A program made the position numbers and the translations under genes. From NCBI GenBank assembly GCA_900541285.1, contig UQJA01000121.1, forward strand, positions 1 to 5,748: 5,748 nt of DNA. Direction: 5' to 3'. Shown in pieces: positions 1 to 5,160 of the stretch. Under the pieces are notes generated by a model. The model saw nothing but the letters and a program-made list of their open reading frames with translations, was not told the origin of the DNA and did not search any database. How positions within the stretch are numbered: the first letter of the stretch is position 1; every line of letters begins with the position of its first letter. The DNA is from an uncultured Collinsella sp. (lineage in GTDB: Bacteria; Actinomycetota; Coriobacteriia; Coriobacteriales; Coriobacteriaceae).

Positions 1-264
1 CTCAGGGCTAGGGGCAGTGGGGTTCGGCGCCGTCCAGCCGATGGTCTCAACGAGGGCCTCCTCGATGATGCCGTCCTTGACGTTCAGCGTGAGCTTGCAG
101 GCGCCCTGCTGAGGTGCGCACCAACCCACACCGTGCGTAAGACCGGAGATGTCGGAAATCTCCTTAGCCTGGACCCACTTGCCCTCCTCGGGGATGGGTG
201 CGGGGCCGTGGTATGCACCCTTGGCAACGGGGCACATGTTCTCCACTTCCTGTGAGTACTGCAT
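1..264 (-). CDS. Iron-sulfur cluster assembly scaffold protein, N-terminal part (runs off left edge)
   Basis: An open frame of 88 codons starts at ATG 264-262 and reaches base 1 without a stop. The start is supported by an AGGAG ribosome site at 273-269, four bases upstream. Residues 1-76 match what I remember of the roughly 235-residue scaffold family that often sits beside the GGGtGRT protein: an opening MQYSQEVENMC, then the segment HGPAPIPEEGKWV, then a DISGLTHGVGWCAPQQGAC block (about 38-56) with Cys11, Cys49 and Cys56, then EEALVETIG ending at residue 76. The family is thought to handle iron-sulfur clusters in the cytoplasm; the individual ligand roles are not known to me. After Gly76 the family normally continues with a Cys-Ser-Gly-Met-Thr-His segment, but here a Trp- and Pro-rich stretch follows (positions 1-36). 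That could be a rearranged or broken gene, or an assembly edge. The gene is divergent from the transposase gene at 668. Confidence 0.8.
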   Translation of the reverse strand, partial: MQYSQEVENMCPVAKGAYHGPAPIPEEGKWVQAKEISDISGLTHGVGWCAPQQGACKLTLNVKDGIIEEALVETIGWTAPNPTAPSPE

Positions 265-356
265 GCCTCTCCTCTCTATCGTGTTGGCGTCCCGTCTGGG
301 GGTCGTGGCTGGCGATTGCCGGGCGACCCTTCGAAAGGGACATGACATGCAGCCCC

Positions 357-363
357 TATAATA
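357..363. promoter_or_regulatory. TATAATA box, possible -10 element
   Basis: The plus strand reads a perfect TATAAT at 357-362, and the minus strand reads TATTAT at 363-358. Read on the minus strand it would start transcription near 351 and give the scaffold gene a leader of about 85 bases. Read on the plus strand it would give the transposase a leader of about 300 bases. Neither direction has a recognisable -35 hexamer at 16-18 bases, so direction and activity are uncertain. Confidence 0.25.
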
Positions 364-417
364 CCGCGAAATGCACGGAATATTCGGCGAACGGCTCAGT
401 TTTCGTAGCGAGAAGTC

Positions 418-476
418 TGGAAGTTTTAATTGAAACGGTTTAACTCTATGTTCTGTGGTCGCGAACTTCCATAGAG
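418..476. repeat. Overlapping inverted repeats upstream of transposase
   Basis: TGGAAGTT at 418-425 is the exact reverse complement of AACTTCCA at 464-471. A second pair, CTCTATG at 444-450 and CATAGAG at 470-476, lies partly inside the first. The two hairpins share bases 470-471 and cross, so in RNA they would be alternatives or a pseudoknot. They could be a binding site, or a palindromic element of the kind RAYT enzymes act on. No function can be shown from this window. Confidence 0.4.
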
Positions 477-605
477 GGGGTCCGTCTTGGGCAAGCTTTT
501 GGTCGGCTCTTGTAAGCGTTGCGGGGGTTGACCTGTTGCAACGGTGCCGTTCGCCGCCTGTTTACTGCCTTTTGCCGCGCGAGTGTATTGTTTTGCGTGA
601 ATGTT

Positions 606-634
606 TTGATGGCACGCTTCAATCGTGCTGTATT
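606..634 (+). promoter_or_regulatory. Possible promoter of the transposase gene, with palindrome in spacer
   Basis: TTGATG at 606-611 and TGTATT at 629-634 each match four of six bases of the sigma-70 hexamers and are exactly 17 bases apart. Transcription would begin near 641, leaving a short leader before the ribosome site (657-663) and the ATG at 668. The spacer is itself a palindrome: GCACG at 612-616 and CGTGC at 624-628 around a seven-base loop. That placement would suit an operator. Both hexamers are mediocre, so this is a candidate only. Confidence 0.3.
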
Positions 635-667
635 GGATGGCAAGCAGATCCCGGCGAAGGGAGCGCC

Positions 668-1480
668 ATGCAGCGCGTTTGGAGAACGGTTACGGGCTTT
701 TACCATGTCTGTGCTCGCGGTGCGGGCAAACAGCTCATCTTTGAGGGCGATGAAGACCGGCGGGAGTTTTTGGAGCTGATGCGCGAGTGCTGCCGCGAGG
801 CGGGCGTGACGGTTATCGCCTGGTGCCTTATGGGCAATCACGTGCATTTGGTGCTTGCAGATTACGAGGACAGGATGAGCGCGGCGATGCACCGACTGCT
901 TTTGACGTACGCGCGGCGGTTCAATAAACGCACGAGGCGCACAGGCCATCTGTTCCAGAACCGTTTTGACCGGCGCTCGCTCGATACCGACTGGCAGGTG
1001 ATGGAGGCTATTCGCTCCGTACACGCCGATCCGCAGGAGGCGGGCATCAGCTTAATCGAGCGTTATCCCTGGAGCAGCTTTGCCGAGCATTTGCGCGCTT
1101 ACGACGGTGACGCGGCTGATGTCGCGAGGGGATTTTCTGATCCTTCTTGCGTGCTTGAGCTTTTTGGTTCCGCCAAGGCCTTTATTGCCTATTCGCTTTC
1201 GACGCCCGACGGCTGCGAGCCGGCGATGCCCGATCTAGAAGAGACGGAGTGGGAGCGGCGAGCCTTTGCCGACAAGTTGTCGAAGGGGCTCGGGGTTAAG
1301 CTCAACGGGGTTAAAGCCACACCGTCGGCGCAGCGCAACAGCGTTATTCTTGGATTGCACGATGCCGGTTTTACGGTGCGTCAGATTGAGCGGTATACGG
1401 GGATTGGCAAAAGTACCGTTTCTCGCATTGTGCGTGCCTGTGCACGAACAGCGGTGCGGACTGGCGGAAACGTGGTGTAG
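668..1480 (+). CDS. REP-associated (IS200-like, Y1) HUH transposase with C-terminal helix-turn-helix
   Basis: The 270-residue product belongs to the IS200-like / RAYT superfamily of single-strand DNA nucleases. The frame is open from 455, but I chose ATG 668: an AAGGGAG ribosome site lies at 657-663, and the protein then opens in the family manner (GFYHVCARG, residues 10-18, then IFEGDEDRREF). The metal-binding HUH motif is GNHVHLVL, with His58 and His60. The family segment RRFNKRTRRTGHLFQNRF covers about 83-100. The region that normally reads Tyr-Ile-His-x-Asn-Pro is here Ser117-Val-His-Ala-Asp-Pro, so the usual nucleophile position holds serine (codon TCC 1016-1018). Residues about 219-258 look like a helix-turn-helix (FTVRQIERYTGIGKSTVSRI). 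Single RAYT genes typically do not carry terminal repeats like an insertion sequence and may process dispersed palindromes. No partner gene is nearby. It may be a domesticated or inactive enzyme. Confidence 0.85.
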   Translation: MQRVWRTVTGFYHVCARGAGKQLIFEGDEDRREFLELMRECCREAGVTVIAWCLMGNHVHLVLADYEDRMSAAMHRLLLTYARRFNKRTRRTGHLFQNRFDRRSLDTDWQVMEAIRSVHADPQEAGISLIERYPWSSFAEHLRAYDGDAADVARGFSDPSCVLELFGSAKAFIAYSLSTPDGCEPAMPDLEETEWERRAFADKLSKGLGVKLNGVKATPSAQRNSVILGLHDAGFTVRQIERYTGIGKSTVSRIVRACARTAVRTGGNVV

Positions 1481-1497
1481 GGCCGCCTGTGCACCGC
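1451..1497 (+). repeat. Hairpin spanning the transposase stop codon
   Basis: GCGGTGC at 1451-1457 pairs exactly with GCACCGC at 1491-1497, and GGCGG at 1463-1467 pairs with CCGCC at 1483-1487. The loop contains the stop codon. No T-run follows, so it is not a standard intrinsic terminator. It could protect the 3' end of the mRNA, or be a REP-like structure recognised by the enzyme itself. Chance pairing in GC-rich DNA is also possible. Confidence 0.4.
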
Positions 1498-1516
1498 AGC
1501 TGGGGTCGCCCATATG

Positions 1517-1536
1517 CCACAACTATTGTTCTAAAA
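1517..1536 (+). repeat. 20-base direct repeat, copy 1
   Basis: This copy matches the segment at 1767-1786 at 17 of 20 positions, with a perfect shared core TTGTTCTAAAA. The copies are in the same orientation, 250 bases apart. They could be remnants of a mobile or dispersed element, or paired regulatory sites. Confidence 0.5.
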
Positions 1537-1635
1537 GCTTGGTACGGTCACTGCGCTTCTTTATTTGCATAGAACGATTGCCGTCATGCATAAAATTACG
1601 GCTCCGCTCGGTTTTGCCCGTTCCTACCCCCGTCC

Positions 1636-1682
1636 GCGCCGTGCAAAAAGCGGAGTTTTCTGCATCGTGGTGCTGTCGGCGC
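1636..1682. repeat. Compound palindrome
   Basis: An outer arm GCGCCG (1636-1641) is the reverse complement of CGGCGC (1677-1682). Directly inside the left arm lies a second inverted repeat, TGCAAAAA (1642-1649) against TTTTCTGCA (1656-1664), with one mismatch. Twelve bases at 1665-1676 stay unpaired. Its position downstream of a RAYT gene makes it a candidate REP-like element, but no second copy of this hairpin is visible in the window. Confidence 0.35.
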
Positions 1683-1766
1683 CGCCGCTATTTTGCAACA
1701 TACGGGCTCTGAAACTATTTATGCCTGCCGATACGCTCCCGAAACTCATGTTTGCGCCTCCTGAGA

Positions 1767-1786
1767 CCACGATTCTTGTTCTAAAA
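1767..1786 (+). repeat. 20-base direct repeat, copy 2
   Basis: Second copy of the repeat at 1517-1536, differing at three positions and sharing the core TTGTTCTAAAA. Beyond the 20 bases the flanks of the two copies diverge. Confidence 0.5.
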
Positions 1787-1864
1787 CGCAATATAAAGGC
1801 GACTGGAGATGTTGATTAACGCTTCCAATGCGTATACATACGGCTTGTCGTGCTGAATACTCGC

Positions 1865-1906
1865 AAAAATGCACGCCGCACCCTAGGGGACCCGTCTGCG
1901 GCAGGC
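1865..1906 (-). terminator. Second intrinsic-terminator-like hairpin, minus strand
   Basis: On the minus strand GCCGCA (1902-1897) pairs with TGCGGC (1880-1875). The stem extends outward through a U-G wobble and a C-U mismatch to a further GC/GC pair at 1906-1905 and 1872-1871. One A and then five T (1869-1865) follow. The 16-base loop can itself fold around CCCTAGGG. It lies about 170 bases beyond the first suf terminator, so it could be a backup, or end a separate small RNA. Confidence 0.4.
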
Positions 1907-1978
1907 GCGAGGCGAGCCGGAGCCCGGTAGGACGGGGCTTGGCACATTGCTTGGCGGGTCCGTGGCCCTGCGGCAGGC
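1888..1978. repeat. GC-rich cluster of direct and inverted repeats
   Basis: GGACCCGTC (1888-1896) pairs with GGCGGGTCC (1953-1961) over nine positions, one of them a G-U. CTGCGGCAGGC occurs exactly twice, at 1896-1906 and 1968-1978. GCTTGGC occurs exactly twice, at 1937-1943 and 1949-1955. AGCCC (1921-1925) can also pair with GGGCT (1935-1939). The density of self-complementary pieces suggests a structured RNA or DNA element, though GC-rich sequence yields some of this by chance. Confidence 0.4.
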
Positions 1979-2047
1979 ATTTGATGCTGTGGAAAACGCC
2001 CGTGTTCGCAGCTGACAGCGCAGTAAATGACAGACCGGGCGCCGGAC

Positions 2048-2068
2048 GCGCGGACTGTGTATCCGCGC
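2048..2068. repeat. Perfect 7-bp hairpin
   Basis: GCGCGGA (2048-2054) is the exact reverse complement of TCCGCGC (2062-2068), with a seven-base loop. No T-run follows on either strand, so it is not a terminator. It sits just past the suf terminator, at the edge of the GC-rich structured segment. Confidence 0.4.
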
Positions 2069-2076
2069 TCGTTATG

Positions 2077-2110
2077 AAAAAGCCGAGTCGTCCGTATCGG
2101 ACGGCTCGAC
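2077..2110 (-). terminator. Intrinsic terminator of the suf operon
   Basis: On the minus strand a 13-position stem (2110-2098 with 2094-2082) has 12 pairs, including one G-U, and a single C-A mismatch. The loop is the three bases ATA, and five T follow directly (2081-2077). It begins 29 bases after the sufU stop codon, as expected for the end of the operon. Confidence 0.85.
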
Positions 2111-2139
2111 AATCAAAATCCTTGGATTTAGGGCATCCG

Positions 2140-2574
2140 CTATTCGTTAACTTGTCCCTCGAGCATGCCGTCGAGGGTGCGCCAGGCGAGCTCGGCGCAT
2201 TTGACGCGGGCGGGCATGTGCGAGATGTCCTGGAGCTGGGCGGCTTCGTCCAGGTCTTCCAGGTCGTCCTCGGAGAGCTTCTCGCCGCGGATCATGGCGA
2301 GGAAGAGCTCTGCCAAGCGGTGAGCTTCCTCGACGGTCTCGCCGGTGATGAGGTCGGCCATGATGTCGGCGCTGGCCTGGCTGATGGCGCAGCCGTGCCC
2401 GGTAAACGAGGCCTCCTCGATCACGCCCTTCTCGACACGCAGCTGCAAGGTGAGCTCGTCGCCACAGCTGGGGTTGATGCCGTCGTGCTCATGCGTGGGG
2501 GCATCCATCTCGTACTTATAGTCGGGGTGCGAGTTGTGCTCCATAAATGTGGTGGAGGTGTACAGATTACCCAT
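2140..2574 (-). CDS. sufU: SufU, Zn-binding sulfur-transfer protein of the SUF system
   Basis: The 144-residue product is a SufU / IscU-like protein. It accepts persulfide sulfur from SufS and passes it to SufBCD in the cytoplasm. The expected metal and sulfur ligands are present: Cys37 and Asp39 in NPSCGDE, Cys62 in GHGCAIS, and Cys126 in PARVKCAELAW. The last motif and the spacing before it mark SufU rather than IscU. I place the start at ATG 2574, because the N-terminus then reads LYTSTTFMEHNSHPDYK, which lines up with the LYxxxIMDHxxxP opening of known SufU proteins. That start overlaps the end of sufS by 8 bases. The ribosome site there is poor (only GGATCACG), suggesting translation coupled to sufS. 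A downstream ATG at residue 11 has no better site. The gene is last in the operon. Confidence 0.93.
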   Translation of the reverse strand: MGNLYTSTTFMEHNSHPDYKYEMDAPTHEHDGINPSCGDELTLQLRVEKGVIEEASFTGHGCAISQASADIMADLITGETVEEAHRLAELFLAMIRGEKLSEDDLEDLDEAAQLQDISHMPARVKCAELAWRTLDGMLEGQVNE

Positions 2575-3892
2575 TGAACGTGATCCAAACGTGATACAGG
2601 CCGGCGATGAACTTGTCGATGTCGGCCTTGTCGTTGTAGAAGGCCACGCTGGCGCGGCAGCAGGCAAGGTTCTCGACGCCCAGCCAGGTGAGCAGCGGCT
2701 GCGCGCAGTGGTGGCCGGCGCGGATGCAGACGCCGTCCATGTCCATGATGCTCGCGACGTCGTGCGGGTGAATTCCCTTGACGTTAAAGCTCACAACGCC
2801 GTGGTGGTTGTCCCAGTAGATGGAACCGATGATTTGGACAAAGTCGAGCTGCATGAGCTCGCCCATCAGATAGTGGACGAGTGCCTGCTCGCGGGCCTGG
2901 ATGTTCTCGTAACCCACCGTATTGACCAGGTAATCAAGGGCGGCACCCGTGGCGAAGATGCCGGCGGCGTCCTGCGTGCCGGCCTCGAATTTCTCGGGAA
3001 CGGGCGCCCAGACGGCGTCCTGCTCGGTGACCGAATCGATCATCTCACCGCCGGTAAGCACTGGCGGCATGGCGTTCAGCAGGTCCATCTTGCCCCACAG
3101 CACGCCGATGCCCATGGGGCCCATGGCCTTGTGTGCGCTAAAGGCAAAGAAGTCGGCTCCCAGGTCGGCCACATCGACCGGCATGTGCGGCAGCGACTGT
3201 GCGCCGTCGACGACCAGATAGCCGCCGTACTTGTGGACGAGCTTGCCGAGGTTCTTGACCGGGTTCTCGACGCCCAGCACGTTAGAAACCTGACCCACGG
3301 CCAGAATCTTGGTCTTGGGACCAACCTTGGCAAGAACCTCCTCGGTGGTGAGCTGGCCGGTCTTGGTGGGGTAGAGGTAGACGAGTTTGGCGCCGGTTTC
3401 GCGGCAGACCTGCTGCCACGGGATTAGGTTGGAGTGGTGCTCCATGATGGTGATGACGACCTCGTCACCAGGCTCGAGCACCGTGGGTGCAAAGCTCTTG
3501 GCGATCAGGTTGAGCGACTCGCTCGTGTTGCGGGTGAAGACGACCTCGTTGGCCTGGGGGGCGCCGATGACGTCGGCGATCTGCTGGCGCACCTTCGCGA
3601 TGGCCTCGGTGGCCTCGACGGACAGCGAGTACAGGCCACGCAGGGGGTTGGCGTTCATGCGCTGGTAGAAGTCGCGCTCGGCGTCGAGCACGCAGGCGGG
3701 ACGCTGCGCGGTGGCGGCGCTATCGAGGAAGGCGATCTCGGGGTGCTGCTGGAACAGCGGGAACTGCGCCTTGTAGGGGTTGGTCTCGATGTCGACGGTA
3801 GGCCAGCCGCGCGAGGCCTCGTCGCTGGCGTCGAGCTCCATAGGCTCCGGTGCGGTACAGGTGTCGCATTTAACGTGCTCGGTGTCGATCAT
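2567..3892 (-). CDS. sufS: SufS, cysteine desulfurase (type II, PLP-dependent)
   Basis: The 441-residue enzyme converts L-cysteine to L-alanine and holds the sulfur as a persulfide for SufU. Visible family residues are FLDSAATAQRP (55-65), EHHSN with His152 stacking on PLP, VDGAQ with Asp229 and Gln232, the PLP lysine Lys255 in SAHKAMGP, and the persulfide Cys396 in RAGHHCAQPL. The C-terminal CCRASVAFYN segment is also typical. The start, ATG 3892, overlaps the sufD stop as ATGA and follows a strong GGAGGAG site, indicating coupled translation. Measured to the DSAA motif, the N-terminus is about 29 residues longer than E. coli SufS, and it carries a Cys9-Asp-Thr-Cys12 pair. An internal ATG (residue 18, near 3841) also has GGAG upstream and would drop that pair. 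Confidence 0.95.
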   Translation of the reverse strand: MIDTEHVKCDTCTAPEPMELDASDEASRGWPTVDIETNPYKAQFPLFQQHPEIAFLDSAATAQRPACVLDAERDFYQRMNANPLRGLYSLSVEATEAIAKVRQQIADVIGAPQANEVVFTRNTSESLNLIAKSFAPTVLEPGDEVVITIMEHHSNLIPWQQVCRETGAKLVYLYPTKTGQLTTEEVLAKVGPKTKILAVGQVSNVLGVENPVKNLGKLVHKYGGYLVVDGAQSLPHMPVDVADLGADFFAFSAHKAMGPMGIGVLWGKMDLLNAMPPVLTGGEMIDSVTEQDAVWAPVPEKFEAGTQDAAGIFATGAALDYLVNTVGYENIQAREQALVHYLMGELMQLDFVQIIGSIYWDNHHGVVSFNVKGIHPHDVASIMDMDGVCIRAGHHCAQPLLTWLGVENLACCRASVAFYNDKADIDKFIAGLYHVWITFNG

Positions 3893-5160
3893 GCGAGCTC
3901 CTCCTCAAAGTTGTCGATTAGGTTGTTGCCCAAGCGAACGACGGCGGCGCGGGTGCGCTCGTCGATGGCGGAAAGCGCGGCGTCCTCCAGCTTGGCGCGG
4001 ATGAACAGGTCCTCGGCGGCGTTTTGGTCAAGGCCGCGGCAGGCGAGGTAGAACAGCTGCTCGTCGCGGACGTGACCGATGGTGGCGCCGTGGTTGCCGG
4101 CGACGTCGTCCTCGTCGCAGAGGATGACGGGAACGGTCTTGTTGTCGACGCCCTTGTTGGCCAAGAGCACCGTCTCGCGCTCGGTGCCGACGGCACCCTT
4201 GCAGCCGTGCACGAGGTCGATGGTGCCGCGGTAGACCTTCTTTGACGTGCCAGTCAGCACGCCGTTGGCGTCGATCTCGCACTCGGTCTTGCGGCCGCGG
4301 TGGCGCAGCCCGTAGTTAAAGTCACGCACCTGTTCGCGGGCACCCAGGTAATCGGTATCGATGGTCACCTTGGCGGTGTCGCCCAGCAGGTCGCCGGCAA
4401 GGCCGGTGGCGCTGGCGCCGGCACCCAGAACGGTGTGCTGCACGTTGACGCGCGCGCCCTCGTCCAGGAACAGACCGGTGTCGTCGAGCGCGATCCAGCT
4501 GTCATCGAGCGTCTGCGTGCAGGTTACGTTGACGGTGGCGTACTCGTGAGCGCACACGCGCAGCACGGAGCCCACGACGCCTTGGCCGTTGACGGGGGAG
4601 TCCAGGGCGATCTGCAGGTCGAGCGTTGCCTGCGGACGGGCGACGACATCGATAGCGGCGATGGCCGCGGCGGCGTCGACACCGCTCACGCGCACGGTAA
4701 CCGTGGCGCGTCCGTACGCGGGCACATCGATGACGACGCGCTTGGTGGCGTGATCGGCCAGATAGGTGTAGGCGGCCTCGCCCATGCCGGTCTCGAAGGC
4801 CTCAGCGGGGGAGAGCTCCTCTTCGAGCTTGATAGCGCCGGCCTGGTAGACGGAGGTGGCGGGCACGTCGAGCTCGGTCTCGGGCGTGATGCGGGCACGA
4901 TCGGCGGCGTCGCCGGGGGCGGTGGCACGGCGCTCGGGGAAGCGCTCGGCCATGGCGTCCATGGCGGTATCGAAGGCGTCGGCCGAGGCGGCAAACTGGT
5001 CGTCCAGGCCCTCGACCTCAACGGCCTCGGCGGGAGCGGCGGCAAGTTCGTCCGAAAGCTCGAGCTTGGTCTGGTTCATCTTGAGCCAGCCCCAAGTGGC
5101 GGCCGGCATAGCGTTGACCTGCTCGAGCGTGGTAGCAGCGGTGTTGGTTTCCTGTTTCAT
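3889..5160 (-). CDS. sufD: SufD, SUF scaffold complex subunit
   Basis: This 423-residue protein is the SufB paralogue in the SufBC2D scaffold, needed for iron acquisition and cluster assembly. The N-terminus has the WGWLKMNQTKLEL helix (about 23-35). The middle is the repetitive beta-strand core (about 140-345). The C-terminus has the hallmark segment DDVAGNHGATIG with conserved His357, then QLFYLACRGLDQNAAEDLF (368-386). At the position of E. coli SufD Cys358, as I remember it, this protein has glycine (355); Cys348 lies seven residues earlier. This cysteine is not universal outside proteobacteria, so the change alone is not alarming. The region at about 36-100 is rich in Ala and Glu and low in complexity. 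The ATG at 5160 overlaps the sufB stop as TAATG, with AAGGAG about 11 bases upstream. Confidence 0.9.
   Translation of the reverse strand: MKQETNTAATTLEQVNAMPAATWGWLKMNQTKLELSDELAAAPAEAVEVEGLDDQFAASADAFDTAMDAMAERFPERRATAPGDAADRARITPETELDVPATSVYQAGAIKLEEELSPAEAFETGMGEAAYTYLADHATKRVVIDVPAYGRATVTVRVSGVDAAAAIAAIDVVARPQATLDLQIALDSPVNGQGVVGSVLRVCAHEYATVNVTCTQTLDDSWIALDDTGLFLDEGARVNVQHTVLGAGASATGLAGDLLGDTAKVTIDTDYLGAREQVRDFNYGLRHRGRKTECEIDANGVLTGTSKKVYRGTIDLVHGCKGAVGTERETVLLANKGVDNKTVPVILCDEDDVAGNHGATIGHVRDEQLFYLACRGLDQNAAEDLFIRAKLEDAALSAIDERTRAAVVRLGNNLIDNFEEELA

Larger units (their letters stand above)
265..667. other. Divergent intergenic region, no gene seen
   Basis: This 403-bp stretch separates the minus-strand scaffold gene from the plus-strand transposase gene. 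It is more AT-rich around 355-450. I see no convincing protein: open frames here lack family resemblance, and the in-frame extension upstream of the transposase start does not look like that family. It holds the scaffold gene's ribosome site, a small hairpin CCCTT/AAGGG near 327-339, a TATAATA box, an inverted repeat at 418-476 and a possible transposase promoter at 606-634. Confidence 0.6.
1481..2139. other. Intergenic region between converging genes, no supported gene
   Basis: The transposase gene enters from the left and sufU from the right. The stretch 1510-1870 is AT-richer and holds two 20-base direct repeats and palindromes. The stretch 1870-2070 is very GC-rich, with stacked inverted and direct repeats and little resemblance to protein on either strand. 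Open frames crossing 1816-2112 (minus) and 1828-2577 (plus) show no recognisable domain, and the plus one runs antisense through sufU. No tRNA, rRNA, tmRNA, RNase P or SRP RNA signature was recognised. Confidence 0.6.

Noticed and set aside
455..667. 71-residue N-terminal extension of the transposase from an upstream ATG
   Set aside because: The extension does not resemble the family, whose usual start coincides with the ATG at 668 and its ribosome site.
446..1024. Minus-strand open frame of 192 codons opposite the transposase
   Set aside because: Overlaps a well-supported gene on the other strand and shows no family resemblance.
1561..1593. Imperfect hairpin TTATttGCAT / ATGCATAA
   Set aside because: Needs a two-base bulge and a 15-base loop; too weak to claim.
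1517..1786. Possible CRISPR remnant: on the minus strand the repeats read TTTTAGAACAA, similar to the start of some type II repeats
   Set aside because: Only two imperfect copies, 250 bases apart, with no regular spacer spacing and no cas gene in view.
1812..1840. Promoter-like TTGATT and TACATA with a 17-base spacer on the plus strand, reading into the GC-rich segment
   Set aside because: The -10 matches only three of six bases, no plus-strand terminator or gene follows, and such pairs occur by chance in AT-richer DNA.
2116..2129. Palindrome AAATCC-TT-GGATTT between sufU and its terminator
   Set aside because: The two-base loop is too tight for a stable hairpin, and the 13-position terminator next to it explains transcription ending.
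1828..2577. Long plus-strand open frame (249 codons) through the intergenic region and across sufU
   Set aside because: No recognisable domain, no good ribosome site, and its second half is antisense to sufU; it follows from the lack of stops in GC-rich sequence.
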